NCBI RefSeq assembly: GCF_900111015.1
Contig: NZ_FOFS01000013.1
Coordinates: 62,001 to 126,000, forward strand
Reading direction: 5' to 3'
Source of the DNA: Solimonas aquatica
GTDB lineage: Bacteria; Pseudomonadota; Gammaproteobacteria; Nevskiales; Nevskiaceae
DNA: 64,000 nucleotides
Both the position numbers and the translations under genes were made by a program. The notes under the pieces are model-generated. The model ran no database searches. It had not been told where the DNA came from and saw only the letters and a list, made by a program, of their open reading frames with translations. Shown piece after piece: positions 18,682 through 26,558 of this stretch (its first letter is position 1; each line of letters begins with the position of its first letter).

Positions 18682-19421
18682 TTCCGATCCTCAGCCCCGG
18701 TGGCCGCGCGGCACTGGCCGAATTCCTGCGACCCAACACCCTGCTCGCCTTCGACTACGACGGCACGCTGGCGCCGATCGTCGACGATCCCGCGCAAGCG
18801 CAGCTGCGCCCTCGCACGCAGCGCCTGCTGCAGGCGCTGGCACGACGCCGTCCGACCGCCGTGCTCAGCGGCCGCGCGCGCGCCGATGTGCTGCGTCTGC
18901 TGGCCGGCATTCCGCTGCTGGAGGTGGTGGGCAATCACGGCGCCGAGGCCTATGGCCTGCCGCCGCGGCTGGTGACCTTGAGGGTGGAGCAGTGGCGCCA
19001 GCAGCTGCAGGCGCGGCTGCAGGAATTTCCGGGCGTGCAGATCGAGGACAAGCGCTTGTCGCTGAGCCTGCACTATCGCCACTGCGATGATGCGGCCGCC
19101 GTGGAGCAGCAGCTGCGCAGCCTGTGTCGCGAGCTGCCCGGCGTGCGCCTGCTGGGCGGCAAATCGGTGCTGAATCTCCTGCCCGTCGACGCCCCGTGCA
19201 AGGGCCAGGGGCTGCGGCAGGTGCTGGAGCGCCTGGGCTGCCCGCGCGCGGTGTTCGTGGGCGATGACGAAACCGACGAGTCCGTGTTCCGCTGGCGCGA
19301 TCCGCAGCGCCTGCTCGGCGTGCGGGTCGGCCGCTGCGAACGCACGGCGGCGGAATACCTGCTGGAGTCGCAAGCGGACATCGACGAGCTGCTGGAACTG
19401 CTGCGCGCGCCGCTGCGCTGA
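18678..19421 (+). CDS. otsB: Trehalose-6-phosphate phosphatase
   Basis: HAD-superfamily phosphatase converting trehalose-6-phosphate to trehalose. The nucleophile motif DYDGTLAP is at residues 26-33 and the C-terminal acidic motif GDDETDE at about 195-201. Its length of 247 residues is normal for OtsB. The start overlaps the otsA stop (ATGA), so synthesis of the two enzymes is coupled. The product would serve as compatible solute or stress protectant; the neighbouring GH15 enzyme may consume it. Confidence 0.95.
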   Translation: MIPILSPGGRAALAEFLRPNTLLAFDYDGTLAPIVDDPAQAQLRPRTQRLLQALARRRPTAVLSGRARADVLRLLAGIPLLEVVGNHGAEAYGLPPRLVTLRVEQWRQQLQARLQEFPGVQIEDKRLSLSLHYRHCDDAAAVEQQLRSLCRELPGVRLLGGKSVLNLLPVDAPCKGQGLRQVLERLGCPRAVFVGDDETDESVFRWRDPQRLLGVRVGRCERTAAEYLLESQADIDELLELLRAPLR

Positions 19422-19518
19422 TGCCTTGAGGCCCATCAATGCGCGGGCCTGCACTTTGCCAGATAAGGGGCTCAGGGCCGCTCCGGTCCGCCCACCACAT
19501 CAGGGTTTTGATCGCACC

Positions 19519-19797
19519 ATGACATCGCATGCCCCGTCCAGGGCCCGGCAGATCGCCCGCATCCGGCGCCTGCGCGGACAGCTGGAAGCACTGGAGCGCG
19601 CCTTGAGCGAGGATCGCGACACCGGCGAAGTCCTGCGTCAGATGGCCGCCGTGCGCGGCGCCAGTGATGGCCTGGTGGCCAACTTCATCGCCGACTGCAT
19701 CCAGCGCTGCACCCGGCAGCAGCTCAGCAGCAACAGCCGCGCCGCCCGCAAGGACATGGCGCGCATCGACGAAGCGATCCGCACCTATCTGCGCTGA
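19519..19797 (+). CDS. CsoR/RcnR/FrmR-family (DUF156) regulator with altered ligand set
   Basis: A 92-residue all-helical repressor-type protein, closest by eye to FrmR (RIRRLRGQLEALERALSED...VLRQMAAVRGASDGLVANFIADC). Aligned without gaps over its first 66 residues with E. coli FrmR, the nearly universal ligand/reactive cysteine (FrmR Cys35) is Thr35 here. FrmR His60 and Glu64 are Cys60 and Cys64. CsoR copper sensors use Cys, His, Cys at these places, so this protein keeps only two cysteines, in a C-x3-C pair. No transporter or detoxification gene is adjacent, so the effector is unknown. It may be autogenously controlled. Confidence 0.88.
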   Translation: MTSHAPSRARQIARIRRLRGQLEALERALSEDRDTGEVLRQMAAVRGASDGLVANFIADCIQRCTRQQLSSNSRAARKDMARIDEAIRTYLR

Positions 19798-19810
19798 GCG
19801 CGCTCAGCGC
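19791..19810. repeat. Perfect 20-bp palindrome over two convergent stop codons
   Basis: GCGCTGAGCG is followed directly by its complement CGCTCAGCGC. The palindrome holds the TGA of the DUF156 regulator and, on the other strand, the TGA of the GH5 lipoprotein gene. It could form a hairpin in either transcript, but neither side has a U-run. Confidence 0.6.
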
Positions 19811-21309
19811 GGACGCAGCAGCACGCTCACCTCGCCGGCGCCCGGCACATTCTCCAGCAGCAGCAGGGCCGCGTTGTCGGCCGAGCGCTGCAGCGCGCCG
19901 CTGAGCTGCAGCTGATAGCCCTGCGGGTAGTGCAGCGCCAGCGGCACATAGATCTCGGTGAGCCCTTGTGCGGCGCGCGGCGTGTAGCGATACGAAAACT
20001 CGCCGCTGTCCGGATCAAAGGACATCGCCAGCGGAATGCCGGCGGTGGCCTGCGGATAGGTGCGCACCAGCAGGCGCAGCTTGTCGGGCTTGGCGCTGGA
20101 CAGATCCGTATCATCGGCAAACAGGCCCTGCGCACCGCTGCCCTGCGACTGCGTGGTGGGATCGCGCCAGTTCTTGTACTGCCAGTAGAACCAGTTGCCG
20201 AGGTTTGCGTCGGCGGCGGCGAGCGTGTCGCGGATGATGGTGAGATCGTCCGAGGCGCCGAACTCGCTCATCGCCGCCACCGCGTCCATGCGCCGCGCGG
20301 CGGCCTCGCCCTGCGCCGTGACCTGATCGATGAAGTAGCGGCAGGTCTGGGAAAGGTCCAGCGGAATCGGCAGCGCGCCGGACTGCAGCAGCGCGGCATG
20401 CGGGCAGTAGTTGTGGAAGGAATAGCCCAGCTGGCTCTCGCCCACCACTGGCGTGAAGCCAGTGCGCAGACCACTGCCACCCGCGAGCAGTTGCGGTTCG
20501 AACCAGACCAGATTTGCAGCATCCACGCTGCGCAGCGCGCGACGTGCGTTGTCCATGAACGGCTGGATCTTGTCGCGATCCGCATCCGGACAGCCGCCCA
20601 GCGCAGGGTTCAGGCAGTTGATCCACAGCGTGCCGGCCCAGGGCTCGTTCAGAAGGTCGTAGCCCATGTGATACGCCTGATCACGCCAGCGCCTGGCGAC
20701 TGCCGTCCAGGCCTGTGCGTGGCTGGCCCAGACCTCGGCCTGCCCAGCCCAGAGATGATCAAACAGGGTCGAGACCTGCGGCGTGAAGTAATTGAAGGGG
20801 AAACCCAGCTGCGGCGGCGGCAGTGTGTTGAGCGGGCCTTTGAGTTTTTCCACCGCCCAGGCCGGCACGCCCTCGCCGCCAAACTCCTCGCTCATCATGT
20901 CCTGATGGAAGTCGTACAGCGTCCAGATTTTCTGTGCCGCCAGCAGCTGCACCACGCGATCCGAGGCTTGCAGATAAGCGTTGTCGATCACGCCTTCCTG
21001 CGGCATCACGCCGGCCCACAGCACCCCCAGACGCACACCGTTGAAGCCTTGCTCGCGCAGCCACTGCGCATCACGCGCGGTAAAGCCTTCGGCATCGTCG
21101 GGCGGGTAGTACGGCGGCAGCTTCCACACCGCGTTCACGCCATGCACCAGCACCACGCGATTCTGCGGATCAACCAGCCAGCGACCATCACGACGCAGCT
21201 GCGGCGCGGCTTCGGCATCGCGTGGCGCGACGCTGGACGTGGGCGGCTCCGGGCTGCCGCAGGCACTCAATAGCAAGATCGCCAGCAACCCGGCCATTCG
21301 GATACGCAT
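19804..21309 (-). CDS. GH5-family lipoprotein, endoglycoceramidase-like
   Basis: A 501-residue lipoprotein (lipobox LLSAC, Cys17) with a (beta/alpha)8 glycoside hydrolase family 5 domain from about 50 to 400 and a beta-rich C-terminal domain. The acid/base Glu222 is in YDLLNEPWAG and the nucleophile Glu349 in AMSEFGAS. Overall pattern (LYDFHQDMMSEEFGGEGVPAWAV) resembles endoglycoceramidases, which release the glycan from glycosphingolipids, rather than cellulases; substrate is not proven. A GGAGGGG site precedes the start. It is divergent from another lipoprotein hydrolase, with 218 bases between them. Confidence 0.85.
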   Translation of the reverse strand: MRIRMAGLLAILLLSACGSPEPPTSSVAPRDAEAAPQLRRDGRWLVDPQNRVVLVHGVNAVWKLPPYYPPDDAEGFTARDAQWLREQGFNGVRLGVLWAGVMPQEGVIDNAYLQASDRVVQLLAAQKIWTLYDFHQDMMSEEFGGEGVPAWAVEKLKGPLNTLPPPQLGFPFNYFTPQVSTLFDHLWAGQAEVWASHAQAWTAVARRWRDQAYHMGYDLLNEPWAGTLWINCLNPALGGCPDADRDKIQPFMDNARRALRSVDAANLVWFEPQLLAGGSGLRTGFTPVVGESQLGYSFHNYCPHAALLQSGALPIPLDLSQTCRYFIDQVTAQGEAAARRMDAVAAMSEFGASDDLTIIRDTLAAADANLGNWFYWQYKNWRDPTTQSQGSGAQGLFADDTDLSSAKPDKLRLLVRTYPQATAGIPLAMSFDPDSGEFSYRYTPRAAQGLTEIYVPLALHYPQGYQLQLSGALQRSADNAALLLLENVPGAGEVSVLLRPR

Positions 21310-21527
21310 GATCGCCCCTCCAACGCGGCTCTGATCCGGCCGCTATGCCCCGCATTGTCGGCCGCGTATCGCGGCGCGCCTCGTCCGCCTGCGGGAGGCT
21401 GGCCAGAAGCGGTCGGCAGGCCCCAGGGCACTGCGCTGCGGCCAATGCTGTGCGAAGCGGGCCCGCGATAATCCATCGCAGCCTGCCGGCCAGCGGCAGC
21501 GTGAACACCAAGAACCTGGGGGAAGCG

Positions 21528-23066
21528 ATGAAGCGGATGACGAGCGCCATGCGGTGCGCGGTGTGGGCCATGCTGGGCTTGGCCGCATTGTCTGGCTGCA
21601 GCAGCTCCAGCCGTCCCGAAAGCGTTGCTGCGCCACGCAGCGGCACGCCCGGCTGGGACCGCAGCTGCGATGAGGCGCGCTTCCCCTCGCTGGCCTGGAC
21701 GCAATGCGAGCTACTCAACTATGCCCACGTCAGCGAGGCGCCGACCGAACAGCTGCAGCCGGCCTTCGTCGCGCGGCTCTCGGCGCAGTCGCTGAGCAAT
21801 CAGCTGTCCTGGCTGGCGCGCGCAGCAGATGACCCCAGCTGGCTGGCGCTGCGCAGTGCCAACACCGAGTTGATTCCGCTGTGCACCACCTGGGCCCTGC
21901 CCTGCGTGGGCGATCCATTCCGCTACGCGCAGGCCGAAGGCCTGGATGGCGCGCCCTTCTACACCGGGGAAGCCGAGGTGATTCCGGTGGTGTATTACGA
22001 CCAGGACTGCGCGCGCATCTCCGGCCGCATCTGGGCGCCGCGCAACCGCCAGAGTGGCGCCAGCCTGCCCGGCGTGGTGATCGAAAACGGCTCGGTGCAG
22101 GCCAGTGAAACCCTGTACTGGTGGGCCGCGCAGCTGCTGGTGCGCGCCGGCTATGTGGTGATGACCAGCGATCCGCGCGGACAGGGACGGTCGGACTGGC
22201 AATCGCCCAGTGGCCAGCAAGGCGGCAATCTCAATGTCGAGGTCTTCACCAGCGGCCTGGTCAATGCCATCGACTTCTTCCGTTCCAGCAGCGTGCAGCC
22301 TTACCCGCACAACCAGAGCTGCGCCGGCACTTACCCCACGGTGGTCACTGCCTTCAATCCGCTGCATGCGGCCATCGACCCTGCGCGCCTGGGCATCGCC
22401 GGCCACTCGGCCGGGGCCAACGCCGTGCACAACGTACAGGCGTTCGGCGCCAGCGGCGCCGCGCCCTGGCCGGGCCTGATCGATGCACAGAATCCGGTGC
22501 GCGCCGCCGTGGCCTGGGACAGCACCTTCAATCCCAACATCTCGCTCGGTGGTCTCTCCGAATTGCCCGGCGTGGCTGAAGCGGGCCTGGCACTTACTCA
22601 GACGCGGATCACTCTGCAGCCGCATCTGCCCTTGCTGGAGCAGCAATCCGAATACGGCCTGGTGCCCACGCCGTTCCTCACGCAGCCGGCCGCCGACAGC
22701 CATCTGAGCGTCTACCAGGCCTGGCGCGCGCAAAACCTGCCGGTGATGCAAGTGACACTGCGCGGCAGCACGCATTACGAGTGGTCGCTGCTTCCGGCGT
22801 TCCCCGCCAGCTCCTGGTGCCCGCAGATCGTCGATGGCCGCTGCAGCGGTGGCTGGGGCCAGCCGCTGGCACAGCACTACACCCTGGCCTGGTTCGACCG
22901 CTGGCTGAAGCAGCCCGGCGAAGCCGGCTACGCCGACGCCGATGCCCGCCTGCTGGACGATGCCAGCTGGGCGGATCGGATGAGCTTCCACTTCCACTCC
23001 GCACGCAGCTTCGTGCTGCGCGATGGCCAGCGCGCGGACTGCGCGGATATTCGCGCTGGCTGCTGA
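21528..23066 (+). CDS. Alpha/beta-hydrolase lipoprotein
   Basis: A 512-residue exported lipoprotein (lipobox LSGC, Cys24) with an alpha/beta-hydrolase fold: nucleophile elbow GHSAG with Ser294, an oxyanion-type segment SDPRGQGRSDW near 214-224 and a candidate catalytic His in GSTHYEW. Several cysteine pairs (CDEA, TQCEL, LPCVGD, QDCARI, NQSCAG) suggest disulfides in the envelope. The start follows a GGGGGA site. It is divergent from the GH5 lipoprotein and may act with it on lipids or esters; the substrate is unknown. Confidence 0.82.
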   Translation: MKRMTSAMRCAVWAMLGLAALSGCSSSSRPESVAAPRSGTPGWDRSCDEARFPSLAWTQCELLNYAHVSEAPTEQLQPAFVARLSAQSLSNQLSWLARAADDPSWLALRSANTELIPLCTTWALPCVGDPFRYAQAEGLDGAPFYTGEAEVIPVVYYDQDCARISGRIWAPRNRQSGASLPGVVIENGSVQASETLYWWAAQLLVRAGYVVMTSDPRGQGRSDWQSPSGQQGGNLNVEVFTSGLVNAIDFFRSSSVQPYPHNQSCAGTYPTVVTAFNPLHAAIDPARLGIAGHSAGANAVHNVQAFGASGAAPWPGLIDAQNPVRAAVAWDSTFNPNISLGGLSELPGVAEAGLALTQTRITLQPHLPLLEQQSEYGLVPTPFLTQPAADSHLSVYQAWRAQNLPVMQVTLRGSTHYEWSLLPAFPASSWCPQIVDGRCSGGWGQPLAQHYTLAWFDRWLKQPGEAGYADADARLLDDASWADRMSFHFHSARSFVLRDGQRADCADIRAGC

Positions 23067-23101
23067 GGCGGCGGGCGATGCGGTTAAACTACGCGCCGCA
23101 A

Positions 23102-23177
23102 GCCTTCGTAGCTCAGTGGATAGAGCGACCGCCTCCTAAGCGGTAGGTCGCAGGTTCGATTCCTGCCGAGGGCACCA
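23102..23177 (+). tRNA. tRNA-Arg (anticodon CCU)
   Basis: Complete 76-base cloverleaf: acceptor GCCTTCG pairs with CGAGGGC (one G-U), the anticodon stem-loop is ACCGC-CTCCTAA-GCGGT, the T-loop is GGTTCGATTCC, and CCA is encoded. Anticodon CCT reads AGG arginine codons. No integrase or attachment-site repeat follows it. Confidence 0.97.
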
Positions 23178-23247
23178 GATCTTGCCCCGCCCTCGCGCCA
23201 TCACCGGCCCGGCCATTCCCGCAGCCAAACCAGGCCACAGCTGGCGC

Positions 23248-24579
23248 CTATGGCGCGGCCTGGCGCGACGCGCCGGCCAGCACCGCGAGTCCGGCCAGAC
23301 CCGAGGCAATGGAAGCCAGCAGGATGCCAAGCTTGGCGCTGCCGATCAGTGCATCGCCGAGCGCCAGCTGGGTGATGAACAGCGCCATCGTGAACCCGAT
23401 GCCCGCGAGCAGGCCGCCTCCCGCCAGCAGACGCCAGCTCAGATCGTCCGCACGCGTCGCCAGGCCCGAGGCGAGCGCGAGCCAGGTGAACAGCAGGATG
23501 CCCAGCGGCTTGCCGATGACAAAGCCCAGGAACACGGCGAGCGTGAGCCCCGGCACGAAGCCCGTCACCGGCAGCGGCATGCCGGCATTGGCCAGCGCGA
23601 ACAGCGGCATGACGATGAAGACCACCCAGGTATGCAAGCCGATCTCCAGCCGCTCGACAGGCGACAGGGTTTCGCGGCTGGCGATTTCCGCCAGCTGCAA
23701 GGTGCTGCGATCCTTGGTGTCCTCACTGCTGGCCTCGCCGGCGGGATGGGCGACGACCTTGTCCAGAATCGCGTAGAGGCGATCATCGCTGACCCAGCGC
23801 CGCGCCGGCGTCATCAGACCCAGAATCACACCGGTGATCGTGGCGTGGATGCCGGACGCATCCATCGCCAGCCAGATCAGGCCACCGATCAGGAAGTACT
23901 GCGCAAAGCCGCGGATGCCGATGCGCCCCATGAGCCGCACGCCGGCAAAACCCAGCACGGCCAGACCCAGGGCGCTCCACACGATCGGGCCGCTGTAGCC
24001 GATGGCCACGACCAGAATCGCGCCGACATCGTCGACGATCGCCAGGGACAGCATGAAGACGCGCAGGCTGTGCGGAATGCGTGAGCCCAGCAGTGCCAGG
24101 CAGCCGATGACAAAGGCGGTGTCGGTGGCCATCACCACGCCCCAGGCGCGCTCGCCCGGCTGCTGCCACTGCAGCGCCAGATAGAGCAAGGCAGGCACCG
24201 TCATGCCGCCCAGGGCGCCGGCGATGGACAGCGCGGCCACACGCGGATCGCGCAGCTCGCCCAGCACCAGTTCCCGCTTGAGTTCCAGGGCCACCAGAAA
24301 GAAGAACAGGGTCATCGCCGCATCGTTGATCCATTCCTTCAGCGAGCGGGCGAAATCAAGGCTGCCGATGTGCAGGCCCGCCGGCGTTTCCCAGATGCGC
24401 GCGAACGCTTCGGCCCAGGGCGAATTGGAGAGCAGCAGCGCGGTGAAGGTGGCCAGCAGCAAGGCGCCGCCGCCGGCGGTCTCGATCTGTACAAAACGGG
24501 CCAGCGGCTTCGTCAGCCGATCGACCGGCATCTTCGGGAGCTTGCCGAGGTCCGCGCCAACTGCTGGGTGCTGGCTCAT
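23248..24579 (-). CDS. nhaA: Na+/H+ antiporter NhaA
   Basis: A 443-residue inner-membrane sodium/proton antiporter with about twelve helices. The ion-binding aspartates are visible as Asp183-Asp184 in AIVDDVGAI (E. coli Asp163-Asp164), and Asp153 in ATDTAFVIG corresponds to E. coli Asp133. A hydrophilic loop (about 268-305) links the two halves. MSQHPAV is taken as start; ATG at residue 17 is possible. The gene stands alone, convergent with the tRNA-Arg, and would serve pH and sodium homeostasis. Confidence 0.96.
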   Translation of the reverse strand: MSQHPAVGADLGKLPKMPVDRLTKPLARFVQIETAGGGALLLATFTALLLSNSPWAEAFARIWETPAGLHIGSLDFARSLKEWINDAAMTLFFFLVALELKRELVLGELRDPRVAALSIAGALGGMTVPALLYLALQWQQPGERAWGVVMATDTAFVIGCLALLGSRIPHSLRVFMLSLAIVDDVGAILVVAIGYSGPIVWSALGLAVLGFAGVRLMGRIGIRGFAQYFLIGGLIWLAMDASGIHATITGVILGLMTPARRWVSDDRLYAILDKVVAHPAGEASSEDTKDRSTLQLAEIASRETLSPVERLEIGLHTWVVFIVMPLFALANAGMPLPVTGFVPGLTLAVFLGFVIGKPLGILLFTWLALASGLATRADDLSWRLLAGGGLLAGIGFTMALFITQLALGDALIGSAKLGILLASIASGLAGLAVLAGASRQAAP

Positions 24580-24765
24580 CTGATCCGCTTCATCCGCTGT
24601 TCGGCGATGCCCACCTTAACAGGGTGATGCCCGGCGGGTTTTGCATCCGCACCGCTAAGTGGCTTGCCGCACCGACGCTGCGTGGCTGCGGCGATAGGCT
24701 TGCCACTCGCATCGATTCCGATCGCCCGCAGCTTCGCTGGCGACAGGACACAGAGGGCAGACCCC

Positions 24766-25050
24766 ATGAAAAACGCCAACTCCCACCCACCCGCCGCCAA
24801 CGCCGCCAACCTCAGCAAGGGCGCCGCGCCGCGCCCGGCCAGCGCGCAGAATGGCAGCGCGCCGCCGTCCACCACGCCTCGCATTCAAGGCAACCCGAAG
24901 GATACCGCGCAGGAGACCCATCATCAGGTCACTGCCAAGAAAGCTGTCGATCAACCCAGTCCGGGCACAGCCGCCCGCCCCGGCACCCTGGGCCTTGCCG
25001 CCGGCGGGAAGAGCGACAAGTCTGCCAAGCCCCAGGAGAAGCGCTCATGA
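24766..25050 (+). CDS. Disordered low-complexity protein
   Basis: A 94-residue protein rich in Ala, Pro, Ser, Lys and Gln, without hydrophobic segments; predicted to be intrinsically disordered. AGAGGG lies before the start. Its stop overlaps the CsbD-family start as ATGA, so it is probably translated and coupled to that stress gene. No family recognised. Confidence 0.6.
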   Translation: MKNANSHPPAANAANLSKGAAPRPASAQNGSAPPSTTPRIQGNPKDTAQETHHQVTAKKAVDQPSPGTAARPGTLGLAAGGKSDKSAKPQEKRS

Positions 25051-25259
25051 GCCTTCCCAGTGCAGAGCAGGCCAAGGGCCTGTGGAAGCAGCAGGTCGGC
25101 GCCGCCAAGGTCATCTGGGGCAAGCTGACGGAAGACGAGCTGCTGCAATCGCAAGGCCATGCCCAGAAGCTGGCGGGCCTGATCCAGGAACGCTACGCCA
25201 TCACCCGCGAACAGGCCGACAAGCAGGTCGCGGACTTCATCGACAAGTCGCGGCGCTGA
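25047..25259 (+). CDS. CsbD-family stress protein
   Basis: A 70-residue CsbD-like protein: QAKGLWKQQVGAAKVIWGKLTEDELLQSQGHAQKLAGLIQERY is the family's helical pattern. Such proteins are induced in general stress in many bacteria, with no assigned biochemical function. It overlaps the preceding small gene and is followed in the same direction by a YSC84 protein and a small membrane protein, which looks like a stress-response run. Confidence 0.85.
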   Translation: MSLPSAEQAKGLWKQQVGAAKVIWGKLTEDELLQSQGHAQKLAGLIQERYAITREQADKQVADFIDKSRR

Positions 25260-25344
25260 TCCTCGCCGCGCGTCCGTCGCCCCTGCCGGAGCAGGGGCGA
25301 GGCCGCGCGCGTGGCCGCGACGCCACCCCATTACGGAGACTTTC

Positions 25345-25920
25345 ATGCACACCAAGACATCAAGCCGATTCCACTTCCCCGCCATGCTTCTGGCCGGGGC
25401 CACGGCGCTGTGCGCCGGACTGTTCAGCCTTGCCGCACAGGCGGCCGCCACTGCCGAGGAACTGGACAAGGACGCCGAGCAGGCCCTGCAGATTCTCTAC
25501 AAGAGCAATGCCACGGCGCTGTCGATTTCCAAGCAGGCCAAGGCCACGCTGGTGTTTCCCAAGATCATCAGGGCCGGCCTGGTGTTTGGCGGCGCCTATG
25601 GCGAAGGCGTGCTGAAGAACGGCGCGGCCAAGACCAGCTACTACAACTCCGTGTCTGCCTCCTGGGGCCTGCAGGCCGGCGCGCAGTCCTACGGCTACGC
25701 GGTCTTCCTCATGAACGACAAGGCGCTGCGCTATCTCGACAAGTCCGAAGGCTGGGAACTCGGTGTCGGACCGACGGTGGTCGTGGTCAATGAGGGCATC
25801 GCCAAGAACCTTTCCAGCTCCACGCTCAAGGACGACGCCTACGCCTTCATCTTCGATCAGCAGGGCCTGATGGCGAGCTTCAGCATCGAAGGCACCAAGA
25901 TCAGCCGCATCAGGCGCTAA
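25345..25920 (+). CDS. YSC84/SYLF-domain lipid-binding protein
   Basis: A 191-residue protein with an N-terminal signal sequence (ending SLAAQAA) and a SYLF/YSC84 domain over nearly all the rest (KATLVFPKIIRAGLVFGGAYGEGVL...GLQAGAQSYGYAVFLMNDKALRYL). In eukaryotes SYLF domains bind phosphoinositides; bacterial members are envelope or periplasmic proteins of unclear function, often stress-linked. A GGAGA site precedes the start. Confidence 0.88.
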   Translation: MHTKTSSRFHFPAMLLAGATALCAGLFSLAAQAAATAEELDKDAEQALQILYKSNATALSISKQAKATLVFPKIIRAGLVFGGAYGEGVLKNGAAKTSYYNSVSASWGLQAGAQSYGYAVFLMNDKALRYLDKSEGWELGVGPTVVVVNEGIAKNLSSSTLKDDAYAFIFDQQGLMASFSIEGTKISRIRR

Positions 25921-26034
25921 GCGCCCGCATCGCCACCGCGCCTCTCGACCGGCGGCCAACATCCCGCCCACACCGCGGCTCCTGCCCCGTCCGCTGTGTG
26001 GGCCGGCCATCGCCTGCTCTTGAAGGAACTCGCC

Positions 26035-26181
26035 ATGCTCGAACTCATTGCCGTGGTCTTGCTGGTGCTCTGGCTTCTGGGCCTGGTCTCGGCCCACACC
26101 ATGGGCGGCTTCATCCACCTGCTGCTGGTGGTCGCCATCGTCGTGATTCTGGTGCGCGTCATCCAGGGCCGGCGGGTCTGA
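26035..26181 (+). CDS. Small membrane protein, lmo0937 family
   Basis: A 48-residue protein with two hydrophobic helices (MLELIAVVLLVLWLLGLVSA and FIHLLLVVAIVVILVRVI) around a short HTMGG turn, the pattern of the lmo0937-type small membrane proteins. AAGGA lies upstream of the ATG. Close to CsbD and YSC84 genes, so probably stress-related; function unknown. Confidence 0.78.
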   Translation: MLELIAVVLLVLWLLGLVSAHTMGGFIHLLLVVAIVVILVRVIQGRRV

Positions 26182-26273
26182 GTTCGGTCGGCGCATCCGC
26201 CCGCCAGACGCATCAGGACGACCCAGGATAGCCACCGCCGTCGGGCCCGGCGTACTATGCGCGCCTTCGCGAT

Positions 26274-26350
26274 GCGCCCGTAGCTCAGTTGGATAGAGCA
26301 TCTGGCTTCGAACCAGAGGGCCGGGAGTTCGAGTCTCTCCGGGCGCACCA
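26274..26350 (+). tRNA. tRNA-Arg (anticodon UCG)
   Basis: Complete 77-base cloverleaf: acceptor GCGCCCG pairs perfectly with CGGGCGC, the anticodon arm is TCTGG-CTTCGAA-CCAGA giving anticodon TCG, the T-arm is GGGAGTTCGAGTCTCTC, and CCA is encoded. A TACTAT -10-like hexamer lies about 18 bases upstream. Confidence 0.96.
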
Positions 26351-26367
26351 TTTCCCGCAGCGTGCAG

Positions 26368-26514
26368 CTACGGCGTCGCCGGCGCCGCAGCGGCTTCGCG
26401 CTCCGCCAGACTCGCGAGCATGCGCTGTGCCTGTTCAACAGCATCGGACTGATGCGCTTGCGCGGCCAGCAGCTGCAGAATCTGGCGCGCTTCCGGATAT
26501 CGGCCGGCACGCAA
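26368..26514 (-). pseudogene. C-terminal relic of a TPR protein
   Basis: Translating this minus-strand stretch gives LRAGRYPEARQILQLLAAQA and a further helical part ending ASLAEREAAAAPATP-stop. It has the residue pattern of a last tetratricopeptide repeat (A-G-R-Y-x-E-A at the first helix turn). An in-frame stop lies two codons before the TTG, and no longer reading frame continues upstream, so the rest of the gene is missing. It sits between tRNA-Arg and the dienelactone hydrolase gene. Could also be a chance frame. Confidence 0.4.
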
Positions 26515-26558
26515 TAGCTAACAGGATGCCGCCGGCGCGCTGCCTTTTGCCTGAAGTC

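Noticed and set aside
23102-26350. tRNA-Arg genes as attachment sites of an integrated element
   Set aside because: No integrase, no direct repeat of the tRNA 3' end and only ordinary genes between the two tRNAs.
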